DNA of 49,548 nucleotides from Promethearchaeota archaeon. GTDB lineage: Archaea; Asgardarchaeota; Lokiarchaeia; Sigyniarchaeales; SOKP01. The stretch's first letter is position 1, and each line of letters starts with the position of its first letter. The notes under the pieces are model-generated. The model worked only from the letters and a program-made list of their open reading frames with translations, was not told the DNA's origin and ran no database searches. Both the position numbers and the translations under genes were made by a program. Below are positions 18,518 through 26,033 of this stretch, piece by piece. The stretch is from contig JAEOTS010000188.1 in assembly GCA_016839745.1 (NCBI GenBank), positions 1 to 49,548 on the forward strand. Reading direction: 5' to 3'.

Positions 18518-19117
18518 TCATATTAATAATTGCAAATTCATTTTAATTAACCGAATCGTAGAGGATGCTAAATAAGAGCGATTTCCTAGGCTCAAGTTGG
18601 TCAAATTCAACTTTTTCAATTCTTTATTGTTTAGGAGATCACCACTTTGATCTCCTAGAATAAATAGCAATTTATCCTTTGAATTCATTTTCTCAAAAAC
18701 TTCTTTAAAATCCATCCCATTCTCGTTTAACACATAAATTTGATATTTTTTTTCAACGAAGTTTTTAATCGCGTCAAATATGCTTAAATTCGAATATTTA
18801 ACTGCGTCCAAAGGAGTTTCGGGATACTTTTCTCGCTTTTTCGTTTTTTTAATAAATTCTACAAAAAAATCTGTTAAAAGAATTTCGTTTTTTGGGAAAT
18901 ACTCATCACTAAACAGATCAGAGTCAAAAATAAATGTTCCATACTCATCCAGAAAAATCCAAATCTGGATATTTTCTTCAAGATTGTTTCCCGTTGTAAG
19001 TGCCGATAGGATACACCTTGAGATAACATCAAGTCTTCCAGAGGATCCTGGGATATCTTTAATATTATATTTGCTAATATCAACTGTTCCTGATTTTACG
19101 AAGAAAATTAATTTCAT
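18518..19117 (-). CDS. trmY: tRNA (pseudouridine54-N1)-methyltransferase TrmY
   Basis: The 199-residue protein has the SPOUT methyltransferase pattern of archaeal TrmY. N-terminally it shows GSSGRLDVISRCILSAL (residues 25-41). A knot region follows with FILGDQSGD (near 152-160) and LSLGNRSYLASSTI (near 175-188), which makes the SAM-binding trefoil knot. TrmY methylates N1 of pseudouridine 54 in the T-loop of archaeal tRNAs. Length is normal and the ATG start fits. The pairing of TrmY with Nep1 and Gar1 in one window is notable but they are not in one operon. Confidence 0.8.
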   Translation of the reverse strand: MKLIFFVKSGTVDISKYNIKDIPGSSGRLDVISRCILSALTTGNNLEENIQIWIFLDEYGTFIFDSDLFSDEYFPKNEILLTDFFVEFIKKTKKREKYPETPLDAVKYSNLSIFDAIKNFVEKKYQIYVLNENGMDFKEVFEKMNSKDKLLFILGDQSGDLLNNKELKKLNLTNLSLGNRSYLASSTIRLIKMNLQLLI

Positions 19118-19193
19118 TAATTTAAGATAAAACTATTTTTTTTAAAATGGTATTATAAACTTGAGAATTTACCATTTGAATAAATCCTTTGTT

Positions 19194-19219
19194 TTTCAGA
19201 AGTGATGTCACCTCTGAAA
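19194..19219. terminator. Near-perfect 12-bp inverted repeat after the cbiM-PDGLE operon
   Basis: TTTCAGAAGTGA, a 2-nt centre and TCACCTCTGAAA form a stem of 12 pairs with one mismatch. It lies 8 bp after the stop of the minus-strand PDGLE gene and ~77 bp before the trmY start. It could form the 3'-end hairpin of the metal-transporter transcript. It could also be a dimer-binding operator for trmY. No T-run follows it on the minus strand. Confidence 0.4.
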
Positions 19220-19226
19220 TTACAGG

Positions 19227-19535
19227 TTATGTTAATTTGCTTCTCTTAAAGCGAGTAATTAGATAAAATGTACCCATTAATACTACTATAGAAAGAACAA
19301 TGCCGACTATTCCTGCAATATAATCGTTGGTAAGCCAACTTAAAAAAGGAATCCAAGGAGAAAATAGATTTTCAAGCCATTCTTCACTGTAATAATCCGT
19401 TAAAACTCTTTCTAACCCATCAGGATTTTCAGAAAGAAATCCAATTCTAAACCCTACTGCTAATACAAACATTAGTGTAGTAATTATAATCAGAATTGTG
19501 ATTAAAGGCCATTTATTCCTTTTGATTACACCCAT
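19227..19535 (-). CDS. PDGLE-domain protein, CbiN/NikN-like component of a Co/Ni ECF transporter
   Basis: The protein has 102 residues with a membrane helix at about 10-30, the extracellular ENPDGLERVL motif (residues 35-44) that names the PDGLE family, and a second helix at about 72-92 before a basic tail. PDGLE/CbiN proteins work with CbiM to load Co2+ or Ni2+. The gene begins 3 bp after the cbiM stop, so the two are co-transcribed. The start follows an AGGTGA Shine-Dalgarno element located at the end of cbiM. Confidence 0.85.
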   Translation of the reverse strand: MGVIKRNKWPLITILIIITTLMFVLAVGFRIGFLSENPDGLERVLTDYYSEEWLENLFSPWIPFLSWLTNDYIAGIVGIVLSIVVLMGTFYLITRFKRSKLT

Positions 19536-19538
19536 TTT

Positions 19539-20210
19539 TTATTTCACCTTGAGGAGTGATTCAGTTGTAATAAATTCAGGCTTGGTTTTATAAATATAAT
19601 ATACAATTAAAGCAGAAATTATTCCCTCACCGATACCTATTAGGATATGCCAAAAAGCCATAACCGGAACGGCAATTTCAATTGGAATTTTGCCACTAAT
19701 AGCAAGTTCAATACCACACACGATAGAAGCTAAAACAATAGCGATATAAGAACCTATACCAGTTGCAATTGTAAGTTTAAGTTCCTTTTTTATTGATGTT
19801 TTATTTAAAAGTTTTACGAATAGCATAACTAAATAGAAACCGAAAATACCACCAATTATTCCCATATTGAAAGCGTTTGCTCCCAACGCGGTGATTCCTC
19901 CATCTCCAAAAAGACTTTGAATAACTAATATTAAAAATAATACTATAACTGATGCCCAAGGACCAAGGATTATAGCTACTAAAGTGCCTCCTACTAAATG
20001 CCCAGATGTACCTCCTGGTATCGGGTAATTAACAAATTGGAAAGCAAATATAACTGCTGCAAGAACCCCTATGTAAGGGATTAATTTTTCAGAATCTTCC
20101 TTTTCAAAAATGTGACCCATTTTAAAATAGCCAAAAATCATAACTGTTATCGAAACGACCCAAAGCACCATAGTAGTGAAAGGATCTAATAATCCATCAG
20201 GTAAATGCAT
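19539..20210 (-). CDS. cbiM: Cobalt/nickel ECF transporter substrate-binding membrane subunit CbiM/NikM
   Basis: The 223-residue protein begins MHLPDGLLDP. In CbiM/NikM the N-terminal amine and His2 help bind the metal in the membrane. A second conserved His is in GGTSGHLVGG (near residue 71). Six or seven membrane helices cover the length. The protein recognises Co2+ or Ni2+ and passes it through the ECF complex with CbiQ and the ATPase CbiO, which are encoded divergently 190 bp away. The sequence alone does not tell Co from Ni. Both metals would serve this organism: cobalamin for CdhE, and nickel for the ACDS A-cluster and hydrogenases. Confidence 0.93.
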   Translation of the reverse strand: MHLPDGLLDPFTTMVLWVVSITVMIFGYFKMGHIFEKEDSEKLIPYIGVLAAVIFAFQFVNYPIPGGTSGHLVGGTLVAIILGPWASVIVLFLILVIQSLFGDGGITALGANAFNMGIIGGIFGFYLVMLFVKLLNKTSIKKELKLTIATGIGSYIAIVLASIVCGIELAISGKIPIEIAVPVMAFWHILIGIGEGIISALIVYYIYKTKPEFITTESLLKVK

Positions 20211-20263
20211 ATTTTATTTCTCTATATTTTATTATCGATTAATTTTTTTGTCATGAATAATAT

Positions 20264-20303
20264 TTTATCATAATTTAGTATTATTTATAAACGATATGAT
20301 AAA
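20264..20303. promoter_or_regulatory. Inverted repeat TTTATCAT / ATGATAAA between the divergent transporter operons
   Basis: TTTATCAT at 20264-20271 and ATGATAAA at 20296-20303 are perfect inverted copies with a 24-nt spacer. They sit in the 190-bp region from which cbiM-PDGLE and cbiQ-cbiO are transcribed in opposite directions. A shared site for a dimeric metal-responsive repressor such as a NikR type would be expected there. The bases are AT-rich, so chance is possible. I see no cobalamin-riboswitch signature in the region. Confidence 0.25.
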
Positions 20304-20408
20304 TTTATATTTTAATATGAAGATTCATTTTGAAATCACTCGAGATTTATCTATGAAAGTTTCTTACGAATTTCGCTAATACATCGATTATTAAGGAGAT
20401 TGAAAAAA

Positions 20409-21215
20409 TTGGATATAGAATTACCTTTCAAACACGAAGATGAAAAGAATTTTTTGAATAAAATTCATCCATTAATTCGTTTTTTGCTCCCCTTTATTTT
20501 TGTGATTCCTTTCCTAATTATTGATGATGTTTATTTAGTAATTACGACTATTTTCTTGGTTTTAATTATTAATCTGGTTTTTCACTTACATCTATTAAGG
20601 ATAATTTCAAAACTAAGAGCTTTACTTCCCTTTATTTTGGTCATTACAATTTTTATTCCTTTCTATGTAGGAAACACGGTAATTTATCAGTTAAAAATAG
20701 GAATTTCACTAAATATTTATAAAGAAGGATTAAATTTTGCTTTAATTTTATTTTTTCGAATTATAGGGGCAGCATTTGTATTCTTAACATTTCTAGCATC
20801 ATTAACTTATTCTGAATTTATTGAAGCATTAACTAAATTAAGAGCAATTCCCCCCTTTTTTATAGGTAGTATAGTTATCATGCTTCATTACATCCCAATT
20901 CTAGCAAAATCTAATAGAAAAGTACTGGAAGCACAAGATTTAAGAGGTAAAAACTTTACATCGTATTGGCAAAGGCTTAAAACTCATGCGTTCATAATGG
21001 GAAAGAATATAGTACACAATATGGAAAGAAGCGAGATTTTATATGAGAGCTTAAAAATGAGGGGCTTTTCTGGTAAAATCACCTTTTCTTCAAAGAAAAT
21101 AAAATTAGCTGATATACTAATAGTAATACTGTTTTTGTCTATTATCGTTTCTCTCATCTACTTTGTAAATCTAAAACAGATATATATGGAGGTTTTAAAA
21201 TTATTTATCTTATAG
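20409..21215 (+). CDS. cbiQ: ECF transporter transmembrane (T) subunit CbiQ/NikQ
   Basis: This multi-pass membrane protein of 268 residues (271 from the TTG at 20400) has the two coupling motifs of ECF T-subunits: EAQDLRG and ESLKMRG, near residues 176-182 and 216-222. They contact the ATPase CbiO. It links CbiM to ATP hydrolysis. The GGAG at 20395-20398 is only 1 nt from the first TTG but 10 nt from the second TTG at 20409, so the second is the more plausible start. Its last codons contain the Shine-Dalgarno of cbiO, so the two genes overlap and are translationally coupled. Confidence 0.88.
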   Translation: MDIELPFKHEDEKNFLNKIHPLIRFLLPFIFVIPFLIIDDVYLVITTIFLVLIINLVFHLHLLRIISKLRALLPFILVITIFIPFYVGNTVIYQLKIGISLNIYKEGLNFALILFFRIIGAAFVFLTFLASLTYSEFIEALTKLRAIPPFFIGSIVIMLHYIPILAKSNRKVLEAQDLRGKNFTSYWQRLKTHAFIMGKNIVHNMERSEILYESLKMRGFSGKITFSSKKIKLADILIVILFLSIIVSLIYFVNLKQIYMEVLKLFIL

Positions 21216-21952
21216 AAGTGAAAAACTTGAATTTTGATTATAATTCAAATTTTTCTATTGACGATTTATCATTAAAAATTGAAGAAAATTCAATCTATGC
21301 TCTAACAGGAAATAACGGGTCAGGTAAAACAACCTTACTTAGATTATTAGTTGGTTTACTGAAACCTAAATCTGGAACTATTAGAATTTTTAACGAAATC
21401 TTAACAAGAGACAGAAATCAATTATGGAAGTTACGCCAAAAAATTGGTTTTCTCTTTCAAAATCCTGACGATCAATTATTTGCTCCAACTATAAGAGAAG
21501 ATATAGGTTTTGGAGCAAGGAATCTTGGACTTGAAGAACCTGAAGTGAACAAGAGAGTTGAATGGGCGCTCGAGGCTGTTAATTTAACGCAATATGGCAA
21601 AAATTCTCCATACGATTTATCTTGGGGACAGAAGAAACGAGCTGCTTTAGCAGGGTTATTAGTAATGAAGCCTAAATTATTAATACTAGACGAACCCTTC
21701 GCAAATCTTGATTATAAATCAATATATAACCACCTACAAATTTTCAAAACTCTTAAAAAAGAACAAAAAATGACAATTTTATTTACTACTCACAATCTTT
21801 TTTTTATAGAGAATTGGGCAGATAAAATGCTTGTTTTAAATGATGGAAAAGCTATATTCGAAGGCATTCCTAAGGATGGATTAAATCATCCTAAAATCAA
21901 GCAATTATTGGGTTCGTATAGTGAACTCTTAACTCTTATTAACCAAAAGTAA
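21200..21952 (+). CDS. cbiO: ECF transporter ATPase CbiO/NikO, ATT start
   Basis: This is an ABC ATPase of 250 residues. It has Walker A GNNGSGKT, Q-loop FQNPDDQLF, signature DLSWGQKKR (LSWGQ instead of the usual LSGGQ), Walker B LLILDEPF and H-loop TTHN. It hydrolyses ATP to drive Co/Ni import through CbiQ and CbiM. A GTG at 21218 would give a protein lacking the first strand. The family begins (M)IEVKNLNF, which here is preceded by ATT ATT TAT CTT ATA. A perfect GGAGGT at 21188-21193 lies 6 nt before ATT at 21200, which I take as the start. It overlaps the end of cbiQ by 16 bp. Confidence 0.9.
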   Translation: MIYLIEVKNLNFDYNSNFSIDDLSLKIEENSIYALTGNNGSGKTTLLRLLVGLLKPKSGTIRIFNEILTRDRNQLWKLRQKIGFLFQNPDDQLFAPTIREDIGFGARNLGLEEPEVNKRVEWALEAVNLTQYGKNSPYDLSWGQKKRAALAGLLVMKPKLLILDEPFANLDYKSIYNHLQIFKTLKKEQKMTILFTTHNLFFIENWADKMLVLNDGKAIFEGIPKDGLNHPKIKQLLGSYSELLTLINQK

Positions 21953-22031
21953 TTTAATTTTCTACTAAATAGAATAAATTTTTTAGCTTGTTTTTAATAT
22001 TATTATTTGGGAAAATGATGATGGAACATCC

Positions 22032-22088
22032 GCATATTCGAGGACGCGTATGATAACCCGTGATTACGCGTGCAAAGTTATGCAAACA
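22032..22088 (+). ncRNA. Candidate H/ACA guide RNA (single hairpin)
   Basis: In an otherwise AT-rich gap the bases form a hairpin of H/ACA design. Lower stem GCATA/TATGC (22032-22036/22079-22083) encloses a pocket with left arm TTCGAGG (22037-22043) and right arm GCAAAGT (22072-22078). The upper stem is ACGCGTA/TACGCGT (22044-22050/22065-22071). The apical loop has TGA and GTGAT elements, as in archaeal kink-turns bound by L7Ae. ACA at 22086-22088 lies 14 nt after the upper stem, the spacing required in this class. The lower stem is short (5 bp). The predicted target is UUUGC-UN-CCUCGA. A box-C-like ATGATGA (22016) and box-D-like CTGA (22091) flank the hairpin, so a C/D-type RNA is the alternative. 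Confidence 0.5.
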
Positions 22089-22142
22089 TCCTGAGTTTAT
22101 TAATCAATATTCATCCTGTAAAAATGGGCTCTTAATCTAGCT

Positions 22143-22264
22143 ATGGTAATACCGTGCGATGAGATTGGAGTCAGCACCCAGGCAGGGTACATGATTATGC
22201 CCCAAAAAGGCATAGAAATTACCGCCTAGCACGAGAGAACTAATTTGATTTATGGTATTACCAT
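22143..22264. ncRNA. Unidentified 122-nt structured element closed by an 11-bp perfect inverted repeat
   Basis: ATGGTAATACC (22143-22153) and GGTATTACCAT (22254-22264) are perfect inverted copies. Inside, AGGC-AG-GGTA (22180-22189) pairs with TACCGCCT (22220-22227), and TATGCC (22196-22201) with GGCATA (22209-22214) around a CCAAAAA loop. GTGC (22154-22157) can pair with either of two GCAC copies (22174 or 22229). So many nested pairings indicate a folded RNA, or a small non-autonomous element with terminal inverted repeats. It lies after cbiO and before the converging Roadblock gene. It does not match 5S rRNA, SRP RNA, RNase P RNA or a riboswitch known to me. Confidence 0.5.
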
Positions 22265-22355
22265 TAGATGATAAATTTGTGTTAGTGTTCTTAGGCAACA
22301 ATATATGCTGATTTCATAAAGAAACAAAGTTTCATACAGAATAATAGAACATCTT

Positions 22356-22832
22356 TTATAGAAGGCTAATTGTGTCTGAATTAAAAAGCTCTTTTAATTC
22401 TTTATTCATTTCTCCTTTTTCTTCTTGAAGATATCTATCCAACACAGTAGAAATCTTGTGAGAATATTTGTTCATAATTGCTCTTACAAGTCCTATTTGA
22501 ATATTTTTATCGGTTGCAATACATAAGATGCCCTTCCCAACCTTGAGTGAAAAGATCATTCCTTTAAAATATTCAGTTATCTGTAAATGTATATTTCCAT
22601 ACCCTAAAATATATCCTTGCTCTTCTCCAGCCGTAAATACCGCTCCTCCAATTGCTCCTATTTTTTCAACGGAAATATCTTCTTCGGTAGAAGACTTCAA
22701 AATGAATTTAGACTCACTCATAATAGTTATACCTGTATCATCTATGATTATTACATATTTCAAGCCAGGAGTGCTATTAATAATTTCCTTCAAGAGCTTT
22801 TTCAAAATACGCTCATCCTGAGAATAACTCAA
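22356..22832 (-). CDS. Roadblock/LC7 domain protein
   Basis: This 158-residue protein has the Roadblock/LC7 layout: a first helix (RILKKLLKEIINSTPGL), a strand with DDTGITIMSE (near residues 31-40), the middle helix VEKIGAIGGAVFTAGEE, two strands, and the last helix IGLVRAIMNKYS. A C-terminal extension of ~35 residues (ILQEEKGEM-type helix) follows. Roadblock proteins such as MglB form dimers that regulate small Ras-like GTPases. Asgard archaea carry many of them, so this gene supports an Asgard origin. The TTG start is set by a GGTGT element 6 nt upstream. No GTPase gene is adjacent. Confidence 0.8.
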   Translation of the reverse strand: MSYSQDERILKKLLKEIINSTPGLKYVIIIDDTGITIMSESKFILKSSTEEDISVEKIGAIGGAVFTAGEEQGYILGYGNIHLQITEYFKGMIFSLKVGKGILCIATDKNIQIGLVRAIMNKYSHKISTVLDRYLQEEKGEMNKELKELFNSDTISLL

Positions 22833-23011
22833 TTGCTTACACCTTTTTTTAAGCGCGTTTGGATAATATTCAGCGTGTCTTATTATCTTATTATTTTAAA
22901 ATGAATTTATTTAAAGTAAACTGTAGTCTTTTACTACTTTCTTAATATAAAAATAAAAGTATATATATAAAAACTTAATTCACATGAAATAAATTCATGT
23001 TCCGCAACGAA

Positions 23012-23368
23012 TTAAAACAGTTCTTGCCCTCTAATTATGTTCTTTAAAGGTTTTACTCCACTTCTGTTATTTTTTGATTTTTCTAATAAAATGAACAATT
23101 TAAATTTCTTCCCTTTATCAATATCAAACTTTAGCTGAATTAAGTTGGGGTCGTTAACTAAATCTTTATTCTCTTTATTTTTAGAAATTGCCCATAAAGC
23201 TAATTTATTCTCATGTATCCAAAGTCTCTTTGAAATCTCAGAGCCTATAGGAAACCCATTCTTATCCGTGATGACTCCAGCAACAAAATTAGGGAAGTTT
23301 TTTTTAATCTGGTGTAAAAAATAATTGACCTCAATTTGATTGATTAACCTGTTATTTTCTTGTTTCAT
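23012..23368 (-). CDS. Small Roadblock/longin-like protein
   Basis: The protein has 118 residues. It reads helix, strand with ITDKNGFPIGSEIS (near residues 33-46), a helix starting HENKLALWAIS, then two strands (IQLKFDIDKGKKFKLFILLE). That order is like a Roadblock or profilin-like fold, but the match is weaker than for the gene next to it and no helix follows the last strand. It has the same orientation as the Roadblock gene downstream and the tfb gene upstream. It may take part in small-GTPase regulation; this is inference from fold and neighbour only. Confidence 0.5.
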   Translation of the reverse strand: MKQENNRLINQIEVNYFLHQIKKNFPNFVAGVITDKNGFPIGSEISKRLWIHENKLALWAISKNKENKDLVNDPNLIQLKFDIDKGKKFKLFILLEKSKNNRSGVKPLKNIIRGQELF

Positions 23369-23513
23369 TCTATCATACCTATAAAAACCAATTGATCTAT
23401 AAAACTAAATTTAGCAAAAAGTCTTTAAATGGTATATTATCACGATATTATAAAAAAAAAAAAGAGAAAAAGAATGTTTGAAAAATATTTCTTTCGAAAT
23501 TAGTTTGAAGTGA

Positions 23514-24470
23514 TTATTTTTTTTGGATTCCAAGATTTAAGTTTTCTATCAGTTCTTGAAACCTATTCCTGACTGTTACCTCTGTCACTTGGGACACTTT
23601 GGCAATTATCCTTTGTGTCCTCCTTTCTTCAGACAAGATACTTGCAACATAGATAGCTGCTGCGCATACACCAGTTGGACCCCTTCCTGAAGTCAAACCC
23701 CTTAATTCAGCCATTTTAATAACTTTTTTAGCCATTTTATGACATTCGGTAGAAAGTTCCAATTCAGATACAAACCGAGTAAGAAAATCCAAAGGTTTTG
23801 TAGGATTTAAATTTAATTCTAATTCTTTTGAAATAAATCGATAGGATCGCCCAATCTCTTTTTTGTTGACTCTAGCGACTTCTGCGATCTCATTTAAAGT
23901 GCGTGGGACTTTGTACATCCTACATGCGGCGTAAAGACTTGCAGCAGCAACTCCTTCAATGCTCCGCCCCCTAATTAGATGAGCTTCAACAGCATCTCTA
24001 TAGATTTTAGCAGAACATTCGCGAAGATTTTTCTGAAGATCGAGATTTGATGCCATTCGATCTAATTCACTTAACGCAAAAGTTAGGTTTCGTTCGGTGG
24101 CATCGGAGACCCTAATCCGACTTTGCCACTTTCTTAGGCGATATATTTGACCTCTGATTTTAGCAGAAATCTCCTTACCAAAAATATCCCTATTTTTCCA
24201 GTCAATCATTGTACTGAGTCCTTTGTCATGGATCATATAAGTCATAGGCGCGCCAGTTCTTGTTCTTTTCTTTTTTTGATCTGAATCAAAAGCACGCCAT
24301 TCTGGACCCTGGTCAATGTGTTTTTCTGAGTGAACTAGTCCACATTTTTCACATACTAATAAACCTCTATTTTCATCAAATAAAATATTTTCACCGCATT
24401 CACCACAATTGTTATAACTTTGCTCCTGATTTTCTTCTACGAGAGCATTACTTTGATTCCAACTTGAAAT
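23514..24470 (-). CDS. tfb: Transcription initiation factor IIB (TFB), ATT start
   Basis: From ATT at 24468-24470 this encodes 318 residues, a normal TFB. The zinc ribbon has Cys22, Cys25, Cys40 and Cys43. The B-reader/linker follows ([13 protein letters not shown], then [10 protein letters not shown]). The two cyclin repeats begin near residue 110 ([18 protein letters not shown]) and 210. TFB bridges TBP-DNA and RNA polymerase at archaeal promoters. Between the in-frame TAG (24474-24476) and the ribbon there is no ATG, GTG or TTG; the first canonical start is Met76, which would remove the ribbon. GGTG at 24477-24480 is 6 nt from the second ATT. It lies ~50 bp after gar1, an arrangement common in archaea. 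Confidence 0.95.
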   Translation of the reverse strand: MSSWNQSNALVEENQEQSYNNCGECGENILFDENRGLLVCEKCGLVHSEKHIDQGPEWRAFDSDQKKKRTRTGAPMTYMIHDKGLSTMIDWKNRDIFGKEISAKIRGQIYRLRKWQSRIRVSDATERNLTFALSELDRMASNLDLQKNLRECSAKIYRDAVEAHLIRGRSIEGVAAASLYAACRMYKVPRTLNEIAEVARVNKKEIGRSYRFISKELELNLNPTKPLDFLTRFVSELELSTECHKMAKKVIKMAELRGLTSGRGPTGVCAAAIYVASILSEERRTQRIIAKVSQVTEVTVRNRFQELIENLNLGIQKK

Positions 24471-24519
24471 AATCTACACCTTTTTTAAAGATTTTTTTTT
24501 AAGAAAAGTTCCTAACATG

Positions 24520-24768
24520 CTAACGCATTTTAGCGTACAGGTTATCATTTGGATTAAAGTCCGTCTTAGAAGCAATTTTCATGGAAATGAATGGTAAAGA
24601 TATTGGGCCAAAAATCTCTTTAATAAAACCAATTTCTTCGAATTGTTCGGTGAAAACTGCTTTATTAGAAATCTTTTCTAAGTTTTTGTCCCATTTCTTT
24701 GCTCTAAAAATATGATGTTTTCGAGAAATACCGAGAAAAAACAGATTTAATTTAATATATTTTTGCAA
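24520..24768 (-). CDS. gar1: H/ACA RNP protein Gar1
   Basis: This 82-residue beta-barrel protein carries the Gar1 signature FIKEIFGPISLPFISMK (near residues 47-63) with the preceding EEIG, as in the family's G-x-V-x-D-I-F-G-P-V core. Gar1 joins Cbf5, Nop10, L7Ae and a guide RNA in the pseudouridine-forming H/ACA RNP and helps substrate release and turnover. It is upstream of tfb on the same strand, the usual archaeal gar1-tfb pair. The start is TTG (TTG CAA AAA). A candidate H/ACA RNA lies 2.4 kb away at 22032-22088. Confidence 0.88.
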   Translation of the reverse strand: MQKYIKLNLFFLGISRKHHIFRAKKWDKNLEKISNKAVFTEQFEEIGFIKEIFGPISLPFISMKIASKTDFNPNDNLYAKMR

Positions 24769-24929
24769 ACAAGACCCTAACTATTATTTAAAAGTTAGAA
24801 TAGAGAATTGGTCGTTAATATTTAAATATAACTTTTTTTTAAAAAGAGATGAGAGAACCAATTATTCTGTTATGAGTGAACAATATTCTTAAAGTCTTCG
24901 ATTTTTTACAACCGTTATTAGGTTAATAA

Positions 24930-26033
24930 TTAAATAAAATTCTTCTGTAATTGATATTTTAACAAGCAATCGCATGAAAAATTTAAATCATTTTTTATCA
25001 AAGAGTTAATATTTTGAGTTAGTACAAATTCTTTAAGAGCTTTAATCATGAATTCGTTACAATCTCGTTTTAAACAATTGTGAATGCCTCTTTTAGTGCC
25101 AGCGCCCGAAGGAGAAGAGATTATCCTCACGGAGCTTAATATGTCGTTATTTTTGCATGCTTTTAGTAAACACTTAAACAGAGAATAAAACCAAGGAGGT
25201 CGATATCTATTTTGATAAAACAAGTATTCTACAAGTGAATTTTTATGAATATTCAGAGGATTAATCGAAATAGTGTTAATCTTTAATTCTGCCAATTTTT
25301 GGATTGAAATGGCGCAATCTTCTATTGCAGTTTGCTCATTTAGAAATGGTGGTTTAAACAGTAAATAAGCTCTTATACCTACATCGTTTTTTTTACATAA
25401 ATTAATTGCATCCAGAAAATCTTTAAATTTCAAGCCCTTATTTATGTACTTGTTTCTAATGTAATCATTTACAGTTTCCAAACCTATGGCAACCTCAACA
25501 TATTTGTTCTTTAAAATGCTCATCATTTTTTTAAGCTTCTCATTAGTTATATAATCAACTCGAGATTCTATAACAACTTCTTTAATTTTAGGGACACTTG
25601 CTATTTTCATGAATATATGTTTTCGAACATCTTCAGATATTTCATCATCGTCGAAAAAGCTTCCAGAATTATAAATCTTAACGATAAAATCCTCCTCATC
25701 TGAAGTAATATCATTGATTTTTTCTTTAAGAGCATAATTAAATTGGTTAATTATATGAGTCTGATCTATTTTTTCAATCGTAGAATCTTGGATATATCCA
25801 CACATAGAACAACCCCCAAAATCTCCCAAAGCCCAACTACACCCTTTCGTTCTTAATATAATTGCGAATTCCTTCCCCTTTTTTTTAAGCAATCGATCTT
25901 CTTTTATCCAGAAACTAACTGGCTTATCTAATTGCATTATTTCGTATTTAAATTTTCTTTTAATTGAAGAAGATCTAAAATCTTTGATTTTTTCAACGAG
26001 TATTGTATTTTCGTTAAATTTTTTCGTAGACAT
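24930..26033 (-). CDS. raSEA: Radical SAM protein RaSEA (archaeosine synthesis)
   Basis: The 367-residue protein has an Elp3-type radical SAM cluster motif, C-x9-C-x2-C (CSWALGDFGGCSMCGY, near residues 65-80). It continues with GSFFDDDEI and the ESRVDYIT barrel segments typical of the archaeosine radical SAM family. RaSEA acts with ArcS: ArcS attaches lysine to preQ0 at position 15 of tRNA and RaSEA splits the adduct to leave archaeosine (G+). The gene overlaps arcS by 20 bp, which supports coupled expression of the two partners. C-terminal CxC pairs (near 340 and 357) may bind another metal. Confidence 0.92.
   Translation of the reverse strand: MSTKKFNENTILVEKIKDFRSSSIKRKFKYEIMQLDKPVSFWIKEDRLLKKKGKEFAIILRTKGCSWALGDFGGCSMCGYIQDSTIEKIDQTHIINQFNYALKEKINDITSDEEDFIVKIYNSGSFFDDDEISEDVRKHIFMKIASVPKIKEVVIESRVDYITNEKLKKMMSILKNKYVEVAIGLETVNDYIRNKYINKGLKFKDFLDAINLCKKNDVGIRAYLLFKPPFLNEQTAIEDCAISIQKLAELKINTISINPLNIHKNSLVEYLFYQNRYRPPWFYSLFKCLLKACKNNDILSSVRIISSPSGAGTKRGIHNCLKRDCNEFMIKALKEFVLTQNINSLIKNDLNFSCDCLLKYQLQKNFI

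Noticed and set aside
20211..20399. Cobalamin riboswitch before the cobalt-type transporter
   Set aside because: No B12-box-like core and too short; only a small inverted repeat is present.
22143..22264. 5S rRNA, because of length 122 and a long closing stem
   Set aside because: The conserved 5S loop sequences (CCCGAAC type, AAGUUAAGC type) are absent on both strands.
22143..22264. Miniature inverted-repeat transposable element
   Set aside because: No clear target-site duplication flanks the 11-bp repeats and no second copy is seen in the window. Kept only as an alternative to an RNA gene.
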